Positions 1 to 8,111 of a DNA stretch of 29,364 nucleotides are shown here, piece by piece. Location of the stretch: contig UQMW01000023.1 of NCBI GenBank assembly GCA_900542275.1, positions 1 to 29,364 of the forward strand. Direction: 5' to 3'. The notes beneath the pieces are model-generated. The model saw only the letters and a list, made by a program, of their open reading frames with translations. It was not told the origin of the DNA and did no database searches. Within the stretch, counting starts at the first letter, position 1; every line of letters starts with the position of its first letter. A program made the position numbers and the translations under genes. Source of the DNA: an uncultured Collinsella sp. Lineage in GTDB: Bacteria > Actinomycetota > Coriobacteriia > Coriobacteriales > Coriobacteriaceae.

Positions 1-71
1 CAATGCCGCCTCGTTTCAAGGCACCTTGCTCGCTCTGGCGGGTTTTCGCTGACTTTGCCTAAACATCGGGG

Positions 72-152
72 TAGTCATTGGGGACGTTCTTAAATGACTA
101 GTCGTTGGGGACGTTCTTGTTTGACTAGTCATTTAAGAACGTCCCCAACGAC
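72..152. repeat. Three-unit palindromic intergenic repeat
   Basis: Three copies of a unit of about 30 nt containing GTYRTTGGGGACGTTCTT and ending in TGACTAGTC. Units lie at 72-103 and 99-130 in direct orientation and at 124-153 inverted. The second and third units form a perfect 18-bp stem (102-118 and flanking base, with 135-152) around a 16-nt loop that itself contains ACTAGT. It sits beyond the 3' end of the minus-strand HAD gene and may act as a terminator or be a dispersed REP/MITE-like element. The first 70 nt show no supportable gene; a short open stretch ending in TGA near position 50 could be the tail of a gene outside the window. Confidence 0.75.
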
Positions 153-167
153 TATTAAGTCTGAACG

Positions 168-926
168 TTAGCTCAGTTCGTCGGCTACTTGGTGTTCGTA
201 GAAGGCTTCGATTACGGCGTTGAAGTCGCGGGCGAAGTCTTCCATGGTTCCACGCCAGGTGGCTCGGCCGGGCTTTCCTTGGCCCACATAGGCGGTTTGA
301 ATACCGCAGTCGGGGCTGGGGAAATCGCGCTTGGGGTCGTTGCCCACCATGAGGACCTCATGTGGCTCGAGCCCCATGACCTGCAGCTGCTCTAGATAAT
401 ATGTGGCATCGGGCTTGCAGCGCGTGGCGTTGCCCATGTGCGTTACGAGCTCGAAGGGCGCGTCTGTCAGCTCGCCCCAGCCCATGCGGCATTCGATGGC
501 CCCCTGCGGAAAGCTGGGGTTGGTAAAGAGCGCGCAGCGCAGTCCTGCATCCTGTACGGCCTGGAGCGCGGCATGTGCGCCTGGCATGGCTCTCGCATTG
601 ATCATGTCATCGTTCTTGTGTGGCAGGACTTCGCGGTCGTAGTAGGTAGACGCCTCGTAGATGAGGGGGTCGGAGAGGCAGATTCCACACCGGCGCTCAA
701 CCTCTTTCTGGTAGAACTCAAGATTGGTGCGATTGTCCGTGCTGCTGCGGCGATTGGCGTTGAGATCGACCAGAATTGTGCCTAGGCGTGCCATCGTGCC
801 GCCTCGGCTGCGTCGCCCGATATCCGCGAGCATCGACGAGACATCCTTAAAATAGCGAAGGATGAATGCGTTGAGGTTGATGCTAAGAAGCGTCTCGTCC
901 ATATCGAAAACGACTGCTTTGAGCAC
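168..926 (-). CDS. HAD-superfamily hydrolase (phosphatase-like)
   Basis: A 252-residue haloacid-dehalogenase-fold hydrolase, probably a cytoplasmic phosphatase acting on a small phosphorylated metabolite; the substrate cannot be inferred. Motif I (VVFDMDETLL) is at the extreme N terminus, motif II is in ALFTNPSFP, motif III has the Lys of RCKPDATYY, and motif IV is VGNDPKRDF. An alpha-helical cap lies between motifs I and II. The frame stays open upstream to 1079, but I choose the GTG at 924-926 because AGAAAGG sits about 7 nt before it, the extra 51 residues are not family-like, and the resulting length suits the family. The gene is divergent from rpsA, and the palindromic repeat at 72-152 follows its stop codon. 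Confidence 0.85.
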   Translation of the reverse strand: MLKAVVFDMDETLLSINLNAFILRYFKDVSSMLADIGRRSRGGTMARLGTILVDLNANRRSSTDNRTNLEFYQKEVERRCGICLSDPLIYEASTYYDREVLPHKNDDMINARAMPGAHAALQAVQDAGLRCALFTNPSFPQGAIECRMGWGELTDAPFELVTHMGNATRCKPDATYYLEQLQVMGLEPHEVLMVGNDPKRDFPSPDCGIQTAYVGQGKPGRATWRGTMEDFARDFNAVIEAFYEHQVADELS

Positions 927-1081
927 GCGGGCACCTTTCTCGTAAATTTGATCTAGAGTCGTTGGCTCCGGATACTTTACCCCAAAGCCAAATGCCTGGC
1001 TGGTTATCGTCAAGTTGTGGAGACGTGTGTTCATAAGATTGCGAAAAAGTCTCCATACGAGTAAAAAATCGCAGTTCACGC

Positions 1082-1110
1082 TTGAAATCGAAGTGATTTC
1101 CCCGTAATCT
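1082..1110 (+). promoter_or_regulatory. Predicted rpsA promoter
   Basis: TTGAAA (1082-1087) and TAATCT (1105-1110) are separated by exactly 17 nt, a good sigma-70/SigA-type match. They lie in the HAD-rpsA divergent gap (927-1241). The implied rpsA leader is about 125 nt. It contains the self-complementary GGGGCCCC near 1213-1220 shortly before the ribosome binding site, but I recognise no known leader motif. Confidence 0.55.
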
Positions 1111-1241
1111 ATACGGACGTGATTGCATAAGCGTCACATCAGTATCTGTCGGCTCCCGAGTGTTCCTAAACGTTGTGTGCTTGTCGCACCCTTCTGTAGG
1201 TCCTAGCAATCGGGGCCCCGTAGTTCGAAAGGGGTCCACCT

Positions 1242-2408
1242 TTGAGTGAGATTCAGAACTCGTCCATTTTCTCTCTTGACGATGTCAACGAGGAGGAGAT
1301 GAACAACCTCATCGACGGTACGATTACCGACTTTGATGAGGGCGATCTCGTTAACGGCACTGTCGTTAAGATCGAGCATGACGAGGTGCTCGTTGACATC
1401 GGATTTAAGTCCGAGGGCGTTATCCCGGTCCGCGAGCTGTCCATCCGCAAGGACGCTAACCCTGCAGACATCGTTGCACTCGGTGATCCCATCGAGGCCC
1501 TCGTTCTCCAGAAGGAGGACAAGGACGGTCGTCTGGTCCTGTCCAAGAAGCGTGCCGAGTACGAGCGTGCTTGGAACCGCATCGAGGAGAAGTTCAACTC
1601 CGGCGAGAACGTCGAGGGCGAGGTTATCGAGGTTGTCAAGGGCGGCCTGATCCTCGACATCGGCCTGCGTGGCTTCCTGCCCGCTTCCCTCGTCGACCTC
1701 CGTCGCGTCAAGGACCTCACCTCCTACATGGGCACCCGCATCGAGGCTCGCGTCATCGAGATGGACCGCAACCGCAACAACGTCGTCCTCTCCCGTCGCG
1801 TCGTGCTCGAGGAGTCCCGTAAGGCCGAGCGTTCCGAGATCCTGTCCAAGCTCAAGTCTGGCATGCGTCTCCAGGGCACCGTTTCCTCCATCGTCGACTT
1901 CGGCGCCTTCGTCGACCTCGGCGGTATCGACGGCCTCATCCACATCTCCGAGCTCTCCTGGAACCACGTCAACCATCCTTCCGAGGTTGTCAAGGTCGGC
2001 CAGGAGGTCGAGGTCGAGGTTCTCGACGTCGATCTCAACCGCGAGCGCATCTCCCTGGGTCTCAAGCAGACCACCGAGGATCCGTGGCGCGCACTGGTCA
2101 AGAAGTATCCCGTCGGCGCTATCGTCGAGGGCACTGTGACCAAGCTTGTCCCGTTCGGCGCTTTCGTCGATCTGGGCGAGGGCATCGAGGGCCTGGTGCA
2201 CATCTCCGAGATGGCCAACAAGCACGTCGATCAGCCTTCTCAGGTCACCCACGTGGGCGACAAGGTTCAGGTCAAGGTCATGGAGATCGACCTCGACCGT
2301 CGTCGTATCTCCCTGTCCATGAAGTCCGCTGCTGAGACTCTGGGCGTCGAGATCGAGGTTACCCCGCTGCCTTCCGAGAAGAAGGACGAGGAGACTGACG
2401 CCGAGTAA
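1242..2408 (+). CDS. rpsA: 30S ribosomal protein S1
   Basis: Ribosomal protein S1, which binds mRNA at the 30S platform and helps translation start. The 388 residues carry four S1/OB repeats beginning near residues 33 (DLVNGTVVKI), 120 (GENVEGEVIE), 205 (GMRLQGTVSS) and 290 (GAIVEGTVTK). Repeats three and four have the typical FGAFVDLG...GLVHISE core. The acidic C terminus is usual. The start is the TTG at 1242, since GAAAGGGG ends 7 nt upstream and there is no in-frame ATG before the first S1 repeat. Codon use is highly biased (GTC, CTC, ATC, CGT), as expected for a strongly expressed gene. It is monocistronic, with its own promoter and a strong terminator. Confidence 0.95.
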   Translation: MSEIQNSSIFSLDDVNEEEMNNLIDGTITDFDEGDLVNGTVVKIEHDEVLVDIGFKSEGVIPVRELSIRKDANPADIVALGDPIEALVLQKEDKDGRLVLSKKRAEYERAWNRIEEKFNSGENVEGEVIEVVKGGLILDIGLRGFLPASLVDLRRVKDLTSYMGTRIEARVIEMDRNRNNVVLSRRVVLEESRKAERSEILSKLKSGMRLQGTVSSIVDFGAFVDLGGIDGLIHISELSWNHVNHPSEVVKVGQEVEVEVLDVDLNRERISLGLKQTTEDPWRALVKKYPVGAIVEGTVTKLVPFGAFVDLGEGIEGLVHISEMANKHVDQPSQVTHVGDKVQVKVMEIDLDRRRISLSMKSAAETLGVEIEVTPLPSEKKDEETDAE

Positions 2409-2432
2409 ATCGGTTTGACGATCACTTGTTTT

Positions 2433-2466
2433 AAGGGATCCGTCCGTAATGGACGGGTCCCTTTTT
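2433..2466 (+). terminator. Rho-independent terminator of rpsA
   Basis: Stem AAGGGA-CCGTCC paired with GGACGG-TCCCTT (one internal mismatch), loop GTAAT at 2446-2450, then a run of five T. It begins 24 nt after the rpsA stop. Confidence 0.9.
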
Positions 2467-2732
2467 GCATTTGGCACCGAGATGCGCAATGCTGCCGGGC
2501 TGTCCACAGGCTATTGAATTGTCGGTGCATGAAAAAAGCCGACATCCCGCCTCGGGGAGGAGGCGGGAACGCACCGAGTAGACGGAGGGGTGCGGAGCGC
2601 GGTCGCGTCTCGACTGACAACGTTGCCCATCGACGGGATTATTGTAGCGCATGGGCGCTTCTTGGTTTATCGTGTCGAGCGCTTGTGTTGTGCCGTTGCC
2701 TGTGGCGGCGGTGTGCTACACTCTTGCACTGC
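2467..2732 (+). other. Non-coding gap between rpsA and rnpB, with rnpB promoter
   Basis: No supportable gene. It holds two hairpins: TGTCGG/CCGACA (2520-2525 with 2539-2544) and the perfect 8-bp CCCGCCTC/GAGGCGGG (2546-2553 with 2560-2567). Near the right end an extended -10 (TGCTACACT, with TACACT at 2717-2722) is placed correctly to start RNase P RNA near 2730; a weak TTGCCT lies 15 nt upstream of it. Confidence 0.5.
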
Positions 2733-3090
2733 TGAGTGGGCCAGACGGTCGCGCGATGTACTGCTTGCGGTACGCGTGAGGAAAGTCCGGGCTCCAGAGG
2801 GCGGGATGCCGGCTAACGGCCGGGCGGAGTGATCCGACGGAAAGCGCCGCAGAAAAGAAGACTCCCACCTGCGTCGCAAGGCGTAAAGGGAAAAGCTGAA
2901 ACGGTGGTGTAAGAGACCACCAGCGTCGTGGCAACACGGCGGCTTGGCAAGCCCCATCCGGAGCAAGCGCGAATAGGAACGCTATGGGCCGGCCCGGTCC
3001 GCGTTCGGGTAGCGTGCGTGGAGCTGCACGGTAACGTGCAGACAAGATAAATGACCGTTCACGACAGAACCCGGCTTACAGGCCCACTTG
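2733..3090 (+). ncRNA. rnpB: RNase P RNA, bacterial type A
   Basis: Catalytic RNA of RNase P, which matures tRNA 5' ends. The P1 helix pairs AGTGGGCC (2735-2742) with GGCCCACT (3081-3088). The hallmark conserved blocks are present: GAGGAAAGTCCGGGCTCC near 2778-2796, AAAGGG near 2885, and the 3' core ACAGAACCCGGCTTACAG near 3063-3080. The length of about 358 nt suits type A. A short T-rich stretch follows P1. Open reading frames crossing this segment are spurious. Confidence 0.95.
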
Positions 3091-3178
3091 GCATTTTTGT
3101 TACCCTGACAATCGGTACGGCCTTTGCCGTATTATTGAGGCTGTTTGTTGCTGCGCTTTATTTTGTTGAGGGGCTTTG

Positions 3179-3814
3179 TTGGACAGCTATTTTACTCTGC
3201 AATCGAATATTGAGGTTTCGGGCGAGTTTGTGGACCGCAAGAGCCGGTTTATTGCCCAGCTGGTCCATATTGAGTCCGAGGACGAGGCGAATGCCTTTAT
3301 CGAGATGGTTCGCAAGCGTCATTATGACGCTCGACACAATGTTCCCGCGTGGATTTTGGTCGATGGACGCGAGCGCCAGAGCGATGATGGTGAACCGAGC
3401 CGCACGAGTGGTATGCCGACGCTCGAGGTGCTGCGCGGTGCGGGGCTCAAAAATGTTTGCTGCGTAGTGACACGCTATTTTGGTGGTACGTTGTTGGGAC
3501 CTGGTGGCTTGGTACGCGCCTATACCGCGGCGACGCAGACGGCGGTGGCTGCGGCTCAGGAAGCCGGGCAGATCGTTGAGATGACGAGCGTCGTGCCGGT
3601 TGATGTGCGTGTGGCCTATCCGCAGTATGAGCAAGTGCTTCGTTTGGCCCAGGATTCGGATGCCAAGGTTTCGGATACCGATTACGCGGATGCCGTGACG
3701 ATTCATTTGGTGTTTAAGGCGGGGGAGCAGGAGCCGTTTTGCGTTAAGATGCGCGAGCTTATGGCGGGGCGTGAGGAGATTGAGGTCAGCGCTCCCGAGT
3801 TTGCTGAGTTCTAA
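3179..3814 (+). CDS. YigZ/IMPACT-family protein (UPF0029 + DUF1949)
   Basis: A 211-residue cytoplasmic protein of the conserved YigZ/IMPACT family, linked in the literature to translation-related regulation; no enzymatic role is established. The N-terminal UPF0029 domain includes the signature DDGEPSRTSGMPTLEVL followed by VTRYFGGTLLGPGGLVRAY. The last 75 or so residues match the DUF1949 ferredoxin-like domain. Length is normal. Two consecutive TTG codons (3176 and 3179) could start it; the second is preferred because GAGGGG at 3168-3173 is 5 nt away from it and only 2 nt from the first. It follows rnpB and ends at a strong terminator. Confidence 0.85.
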   Translation: MDSYFTLQSNIEVSGEFVDRKSRFIAQLVHIESEDEANAFIEMVRKRHYDARHNVPAWILVDGRERQSDDGEPSRTSGMPTLEVLRGAGLKNVCCVVTRYFGGTLLGPGGLVRAYTAATQTAVAAAQEAGQIVEMTSVVPVDVRVAYPQYEQVLRLAQDSDAKVSDTDYADAVTIHLVFKAGEQEPFCVKMRELMAGREEIEVSAPEFAEF

Positions 3815-3816
3815 CG

Positions 3817-3868
3817 ACGACGGCCGGCGTGCTTTTGGATGAATCCCAAGCGCGCCGGCCGTCGTTTT
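3817..3868 (+). terminator. Terminator between convergent genes
   Basis: Perfect 13-bp stem ACGACGGCCGGCG (3817-3829) with CGCCGGCCGTCGT (3853-3865), followed by TTTT on the plus strand. It lies between the stop of the YigZ gene and the stop of the minus-strand gene at 3882, and may serve both. Confidence 0.85.
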
Positions 3869-3881
3869 ATGTTGTCGCCGT

Positions 3882-4328
3882 TTACTCGGCGAGCTGCTTT
3901 AGCACATCGCAGGCGATGTCGACGGCGTCGTCGATGCAGCCGGGGCAGCTGCGGAGCGGACCCTGGTCCGATCCGACGCCTTTGAGCGTGCCGCAGACGG
4001 TCGTGGTGTTCTTCTCGCCAAAGCGCTTGGCAATCTCGCGCGACAGCTTGTAGGTCTGGCCCTTGGTCTTGGGGTTCTCCATACCATCGCTCATCACAAA
4101 GCCCATGATGGCCACGGCGCCCGAGATGGCGCCGCAGGTCTCGGTCATGCCGCCCATGCCGGCGCCAAAGCCCTCGGTGAGGGTAAAGGCGATCTGGGGG
4201 TCGAGCCCCACAGCGGGCGCGAGCGTGCAAGCGACAGCCTGGGCGCAGTTAAAGCCGCGGGCGTGGTACTCGGCAGCCTGAGCCTGGCAGGCGGCAGTGT
4301 TGAGCTGGGTGGTATCGATCTGCTTCAT
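3882..4328 (-). CDS. C_GCAxxG_C_C family protein
   Basis: A 148-residue protein of the C_GCAxxG_C_C family, named for its spaced cysteines and thought to be redox-active or metal-binding; no reaction is assigned. Visible signature elements are GFNCAQAV, then GFGAGMGGMTETCGAISGA, then Cys in TTVCGTLK and SCPGCIDDA, and a further Cys near the C terminus. The start is the ATG at 4326-4328, with AAGGAG 6 nt upstream. An in-frame ATG at 4424 with a weaker AAGAAAG would add 32 residues that do not resemble the family. It is monocistronic. A perfect inverted repeat 116 nt upstream probably controls it. Confidence 0.8.
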   Translation of the reverse strand: MKQIDTTQLNTAACQAQAAEYHARGFNCAQAVACTLAPAVGLDPQIAFTLTEGFGAGMGGMTETCGAISGAVAIMGFVMSDGMENPKTKGQTYKLSREIAKRFGEKNTTTVCGTLKGVGSDQGPLRSCPGCIDDAVDIACDVLKQLAE

Positions 4329-4443
4329 CGTTGTCTCCTTGTTCATGGTGTACCCGCCTATGGTACCCTTGCCGGCGCATTCGCTTATCGAGACCGCAGT
4401 GCATATCTCATTGTTTTTCGCCATCGAACACTTTCTTAAGATT

Positions 4444-4474
4444 TGGGACAAATAAACCTGATTAATTTGTCCCA
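4444..4474. promoter_or_regulatory. Operator-like perfect inverted repeat
   Basis: TGGGACAAAT (4444-4453) and ATTTGTCCCA (4465-4474) are perfect 10-nt arms around an 11-nt AT-rich centre. The site lies in the divergent gap between the C_GCAxxG_C_C gene (-) and the sulfhydrylase gene (+). Its size and symmetry fit a dimeric repressor site. A fold as an RNA hairpin in the minus-strand leader is the alternative. Confidence 0.5.
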
Positions 4475-4494
4475 TAACCTATCGGCGGGATGGG

Positions 4495-4523
4495 TTGAGA
4501 GGGGTGCGGGGTAGCGGTATCGT
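4495..4523 (+). promoter_or_regulatory. Possible promoter of the sulfhydrylase gene
   Basis: TTGAGA (4495-4500), 17-nt spacer, TATCGT (4518-4523), 40 nt before the start codon. It is a moderate match and the only good pair in the gap. Confidence 0.4.
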
Positions 4524-4562
4524 GAACCGAATAAAAACAAAACCCAAGTAAGGGAGTTGGAT

Positions 4563-5846
4563 ATGAGCGAGCAGACCATCGGTACTACATGTGTTCAGGG
4601 CGGCTATCACCCGGGCGACGCGGAGCCGCGCCAGGTGCCCATCTACCAGTCCACCACGTGGAAGTACGACACGTCCGAGCACATGGGCAAGCTGTTTGAC
4701 CTGGAGGAGTCTGGTTACTTCTACAGTCGTCTGCAGAACCCCACATGCGATCTCGTTGCCGCCAAGATCTGTGAGATGGAGGGCGGCACCGCTGCGATGC
4801 TCACGAGTTCGGGCATGGCCGCGAACTTCCTCGCGATCTTTAACGTGGCCGGTGCCGGCGATCATGTGGTCGCTAGCTCTGCTATTTATGGCGGTACGTA
4901 TAACCTGCTCGCCCACACCATGGGCCGCATGGGCGTGACTTGCACGTTTGTCGCCCCCGACTGCACCGATGAGGAGCTGGAGGCAGCCTTCCGGCCCAAC
5001 ACCAAGCTCGTCTTTGGCGAGACGATCGCCAACCCCGCCCTTGCCGTGCTCGATATTGAGCGCTTTGCCAAGGCCGCACATGACCACGGCGTGCCGCTGA
5101 TGGTCGACAACACCTTCCCGACGCCCGTGATGTGCCGTCCCTTTGAGTGGGGCGCCGACATCGTTACGCACTCCACCACCAAGTACATGGATGGACATGC
5201 TGCCTACCTGGGTGGCGTGATCGTCGACCACGGCCAGTTTGACTGGATGGCCCATGCAGACAAGTTCCCGGGTCTCACCACGCCCGACGAGAGCTATCAC
5301 GGCGTGACCTATGCCGAGAAGTTCGGTCGCGAGGGTGCCTTCATTACCAAGGCAACCGCTCAGCTCATGCGCGACCTCGGCCCCATGCAGAACCCGCAGG
5401 CGGCGTTTTTCCTGAATAGCTCGCTCGAGAGCCTGCATGTGCGTATGCCGCGTCATTGTGAGAACGGCCTGGCCGTTGCTAAGTTCCTGCAGAGCCATCC
5501 CAAGGTGCGCTTTGTAAGCTATCCGGGCCTGGAGGGCGATAAGTACTATGACATCGCTCAGAAGTACATGCCTAACGGTACCTGCGGCGTGGTGAGCTTT
5601 GGCTTTAACGGTGGTCGCGCGGCGGCCGAGACCTTTATGAAGAGCCTTAAACTTGCCCAGATCGCCACGCATGTGGCTGACGCCCGCACCTGCTGCCTGC
5701 ATCCCGCTAATGCCACACACCGCCAGATGAACGATGAGGAGCTCATCGCCTGTGGCATCTCCGCCGACATGGTGCGCCTGTCGTGCGGCCTCGAGGATAC
5801 GGCCGATCTGATTGCCGACCTTGAGCAGGCGCTCGAGCAGTGCTAG
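4563..5846 (+). CDS. O-acetylhomoserine sulfhydrylase-like PLP enzyme
   Basis: A 427-residue Cys/Met-metabolism PLP enzyme (fold type I). It most resembles O-acetylhomoserine sulfhydrylase (MetY), which makes homocysteine from O-acetylhomoserine and sulfide in the cytoplasm. The start region TTCVQGGYHPGD...RQVPIYQSTTW is typical. YSRLQNPT follows, then the PLP lysine in HSTTKYMDGH (Lys207) and the C-terminal TCCLHPANATHRQM block. The length of about 430 favours MetY over cystathionine gamma-synthase or methionine gamma-lyase, which are nearer 380-400; a lyase activity cannot be excluded. The start is the ATG at 4563, with AGGGAG 6 nt upstream; the TTG at 4557 lacks spacing. It is monocistronic and ends in a terminator. 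Confidence 0.85.
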   Translation: MSEQTIGTTCVQGGYHPGDAEPRQVPIYQSTTWKYDTSEHMGKLFDLEESGYFYSRLQNPTCDLVAAKICEMEGGTAAMLTSSGMAANFLAIFNVAGAGDHVVASSAIYGGTYNLLAHTMGRMGVTCTFVAPDCTDEELEAAFRPNTKLVFGETIANPALAVLDIERFAKAAHDHGVPLMVDNTFPTPVMCRPFEWGADIVTHSTTKYMDGHAAYLGGVIVDHGQFDWMAHADKFPGLTTPDESYHGVTYAEKFGREGAFITKATAQLMRDLGPMQNPQAAFFLNSSLESLHVRMPRHCENGLAVAKFLQSHPKVRFVSYPGLEGDKYYDIAQKYMPNGTCGVVSFGFNGGRAAAETFMKSLKLAQIATHVADARTCCLHPANATHRQMNDEELIACGISADMVRLSCGLEDTADLIADLEQALEQC

Positions 5847-5914
5847 GCTAGCTTCTCGTATGAAGCGACGGAGCCTCTTGGGGTTCCGGTGACATATAGT
5901 TCCGATTCCGTAGG

Positions 5915-5961
5915 CGGGACCCCAATCGCGACTGTTCGCAGGCGATTGGGGCCCCGTTTTT
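5915..5961 (+). terminator. Rho-independent terminator
   Basis: A 15-bp stem with one mismatch: CGGGACCCCAATCGC (5915-5929) with GCGATTGGGGCCCCG (5942-5956), then TTTTT. It terminates the sulfhydrylase gene 27 nt before the next gene starts, so the MFS gene probably has its own promoter or depends on read-through. Confidence 0.9.
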
Positions 5962-5987
5962 GCGTTGCACCACTCGAAAGGATGGAT

Positions 5988-7292
5988 ATGGAGAAAACTG
6001 CAGAGCAGCTGCGCCGCGAGCACATTGCCCTTGAGGGCGATACCCATGGCAAGAACAAATGGGCGATTCTGTTTACCGTGCTCATCATGACGTTTATGTC
6101 GTGTCTGGATTCGACCGTCGTGACCGTGGCGTTGCCCGTGATGCAAAAGGAGCTGGGCGTGGGCCTCGACCGCATCCAGCTGGTGAGCTCGGTGTACCTG
6201 CTTGCGACATGCGTGGCTATGCTGCCGTTTGGCCGCTTGGGCGACGTGCGCGGCAAGGTGGGCGTATTCCAGCTGGGCGTAATCGTTTTTACGGTCGGCT
6301 CGCTGCTTTGCGGCCTTTCGAGTTCGCTAGAAGTTCTTATTCTGGCACGCATTGTGCAGGGCGTCGGCTGCGCGGCGGCCATGGCTAACAACATGGGTAT
6401 CATCACCGAGTCGTTTCCGGCGCGCGAGCGCGGTCGTGCCATGGGTATTCTCGCGACCTTCGTGGCCCTCGGCATGATGTGTGGCCCCGTGCTGGGCGGC
6501 ATGCTGGTGGCAAGCTTTCCCTGGGAGAGCATCTTCCTCATCAACCTGCCCATTGGCGTCATCTCGTTTATCGTGGGACTCTATACACTACCGCATGTTA
6601 AGCCGGAGGCCGGCGAGCGCCCCATGTCCCTGATTGAGGCTGCTCGTCGCTGCTTTGCAAATTCGGCCTTCACCATCAACCTTGCTTGCATGCTCATCGT
6701 GTTCGTTGGTATTGGCGCATCCGAGTTTATCCTGCCGTTCTATTTTCAGGACGCTCACGGCTTTGGTTCCGATATCTCTGGACTACTCTTTTTGGCGCTG
6801 CCGATGGTGAATGCCTTTATCGGCCCGCTTTCGGGTACGGTTTCGGACCGCGTTGGCTGCGAGGGACCCACGGCGGTCGGTCTAGGCGTGTACGTGTGCG
6901 GTCTCTTTGCGGTAAGCACGCTTGACGAGCGCTCTTCTATCCCTGTGATCGTGTGTTGCGTCGCGTTTATGTCGTGCGGTACGTCGATTTTCCAGAGCCC
7001 CAATAACTCGCTGTATATGGGCTCAGCTCCTCGCGAAGCACTCGGTTTTGCGGGCAGCTTGGGCAGTTTGGCGCGATACGCCGGCATGGCACTCGGCATT
7101 ACGGCGGCGTCGCATATCCTGTATGGGCAGATGAGCGTGGCGATGGGCGAGGCCGTGACCAGTTTTGTTGCGGGCCGTCCGGATGTGTTCCTGTTTGGTT
7201 TTCGTTCGGTGTTCTATGTGTTGATGGCCGTGGCAGCCGTGGGCTTTGCGCTCGCCATGGTGCGTTTGGTGAAGATGCGCGCCCGCCATTAG
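5988..7292 (+). CDS. MFS transporter, DHA (drug:H+ antiporter) type
   Basis: A 434-residue polytopic inner-membrane transporter of the major facilitator superfamily, likely a proton-coupled exporter; the substrate is unknown. The first membrane segment contains LDSTVVTVALP, the signature of DHA-type exporters. Motif A is visible as GRLGDVRGK, motif C as GMMCGPVLGGML, and the second-half motif A equivalent as GPLSGTVSDRVG. The chosen ATG at 5988 has GAAAGG ending 6 nt upstream; the in-frame ATG at 5982 overlaps that ribosome binding site. The open frame further upstream runs through the previous terminator and is not coding. Confidence 0.85.
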   Translation: MEKTAEQLRREHIALEGDTHGKNKWAILFTVLIMTFMSCLDSTVVTVALPVMQKELGVGLDRIQLVSSVYLLATCVAMLPFGRLGDVRGKVGVFQLGVIVFTVGSLLCGLSSSLEVLILARIVQGVGCAAAMANNMGIITESFPARERGRAMGILATFVALGMMCGPVLGGMLVASFPWESIFLINLPIGVISFIVGLYTLPHVKPEAGERPMSLIEAARRCFANSAFTINLACMLIVFVGIGASEFILPFYFQDAHGFGSDISGLLFLALPMVNAFIGPLSGTVSDRVGCEGPTAVGLGVYVCGLFAVSTLDERSSIPVIVCCVAFMSCGTSIFQSPNNSLYMGSAPREALGFAGSLGSLARYAGMALGITAASHILYGQMSVAMGEAVTSFVAGRPDVFLFGFRSVFYVLMAVAAVGFALAMVRLVKMRARH

Positions 7293-7449
7293 CGTGTTGG
7301 GAGGCTGTCTGCCACGATTCGCGCCGTCCCAAAAAGACTGGTTTGTGGTGCGATGTGGCTTGTGGGACGGGCGGGGGTCGGTCCGTGGTAGACTATCGAA
7401 CAACGTTTATTAATCGCGCGGTATCGTTGCCGCGAGAAGGGGTTGTGCC

Positions 7450-8028
7450 ATGCAGGAGCTTGAGGATCGTATTCGCCATGACGGCATCGTAAAGGCCGGT
7501 AACGTCCTTAAGGTTGATGCCTTCCTCAACCACCAGTGCGACGTTGAGCTGTTCGACCACATGGGTGCCGAGTGGGCCCGTCTGTTCGAGGGTGCCGAGA
7601 TCAACAAGATCCTGACGATTGAGGCTTCGGGCATTGGCATGGCTTGCATCGCAGCCCAGCATTTTGGCGGCGTGCCGGTGGTCTTTGCCAAGAAGGCACA
7701 GTCCATCAACCTCGACGGCGAGCAGTATGCCACGACCATCTACTCCTTTACTAAGCAGAAGGAGTACCCGGTCATCGTTGGTAAGCGTTTTCTGTCCGAG
7801 GGCGACAAGGTCCTGATCATCGACGACTTCTTGGCCAACGGCTGCGCGCTCGAGGGTCTTATCAAGATCTGCGAGGCTGCGGGTGCCGAGGTATCCGGTA
7901 TTGGCATTGCGGTGGAGAAGGGCTTCCAGGGCGGTGGCGATAAGCTCCGCGAGCGCGGCTTCCGCGTTGAGAACCTGGCCCGTATCGCCGATATGGACTG
8001 CGAGACCGGCGAGATCACCTTCGCCTAA
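7450..8028 (+). CDS. xpt: Xanthine phosphoribosyltransferase
   Basis: A 192-residue purine-salvage enzyme converting xanthine and PRPP to XMP in the cytoplasm. Diagnostic stretches are KVDAFLNHQ near the N terminus, EASGIGMA, the PRPP-binding loop VLIIDDFLANGCALEG, and the Xpt-type tail GFRVENLARIADM. Length is normal. AGAAGGGG at 7435-7442 is 7 nt before the ATG, and a small CGCGG/CCGCG hairpin (7417-7434) abuts it. No purine riboswitch core was seen in the 157-nt leader. A perfect palindrome with a T-run follows as terminator. Confidence 0.93.
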   Translation: MQELEDRIRHDGIVKAGNVLKVDAFLNHQCDVELFDHMGAEWARLFEGAEINKILTIEASGIGMACIAAQHFGGVPVVFAKKAQSINLDGEQYATTIYSFTKQKEYPVIVGKRFLSEGDKVLIIDDFLANGCALEGLIKICEAAGAEVSGIGIAVEKGFQGGGDKLRERGFRVENLARIADMDCETGEITFA

Positions 8029-8055
8029 GCGCGCAACACAAGCGATTGGTATGCG

Positions 8056-8091
8056 ATGTGACAAAGGGACTGTCCCTTTGTCACATTTTTT
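8056..8091 (+). terminator. Perfect 31-nt palindrome acting as terminator
   Basis: Perfect palindrome centred on T8071: ATGTGACAAAGGGAC (8056-8070) against its exact complement (8072-8086), running into TTTTT. As RNA it is a 14-bp hairpin with a minimal loop plus U-tract, 28 nt after xpt. Its GGGAC/GTCCC core recalls other intergenic palindromes in the window, so it may be a repeat copy adopted as a terminator. Confidence 0.8.
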
Positions 8092-8111
8092 GTATGAGGG
8101 GAGGTGTTGAT

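Noticed and set aside
72..152. CRISPR array
   Set aside because: The units are palindromic, overlap one another, lack unique spacers and have no cas genes nearby.
1203..2507. 434-residue open frame antisense to rpsA
   Set aside because: It mirrors the codon pattern of the rpsA strand, is Leu/Asp/Val-rich, has no ribosome site or family motif, and overlaps a certain gene entirely.
3051..3467. 138-residue plus-strand frame starting in rnpB
   Set aside because: It begins inside the RNase P RNA and overlaps the YigZ gene in another frame, with no ribosome site or motif.
7293..7449. Purine riboswitch upstream of xpt
   Set aside because: Neither the conserved junction bases nor the P2/P3 loop pairs of the purine aptamer are visible; only small hairpins are present.
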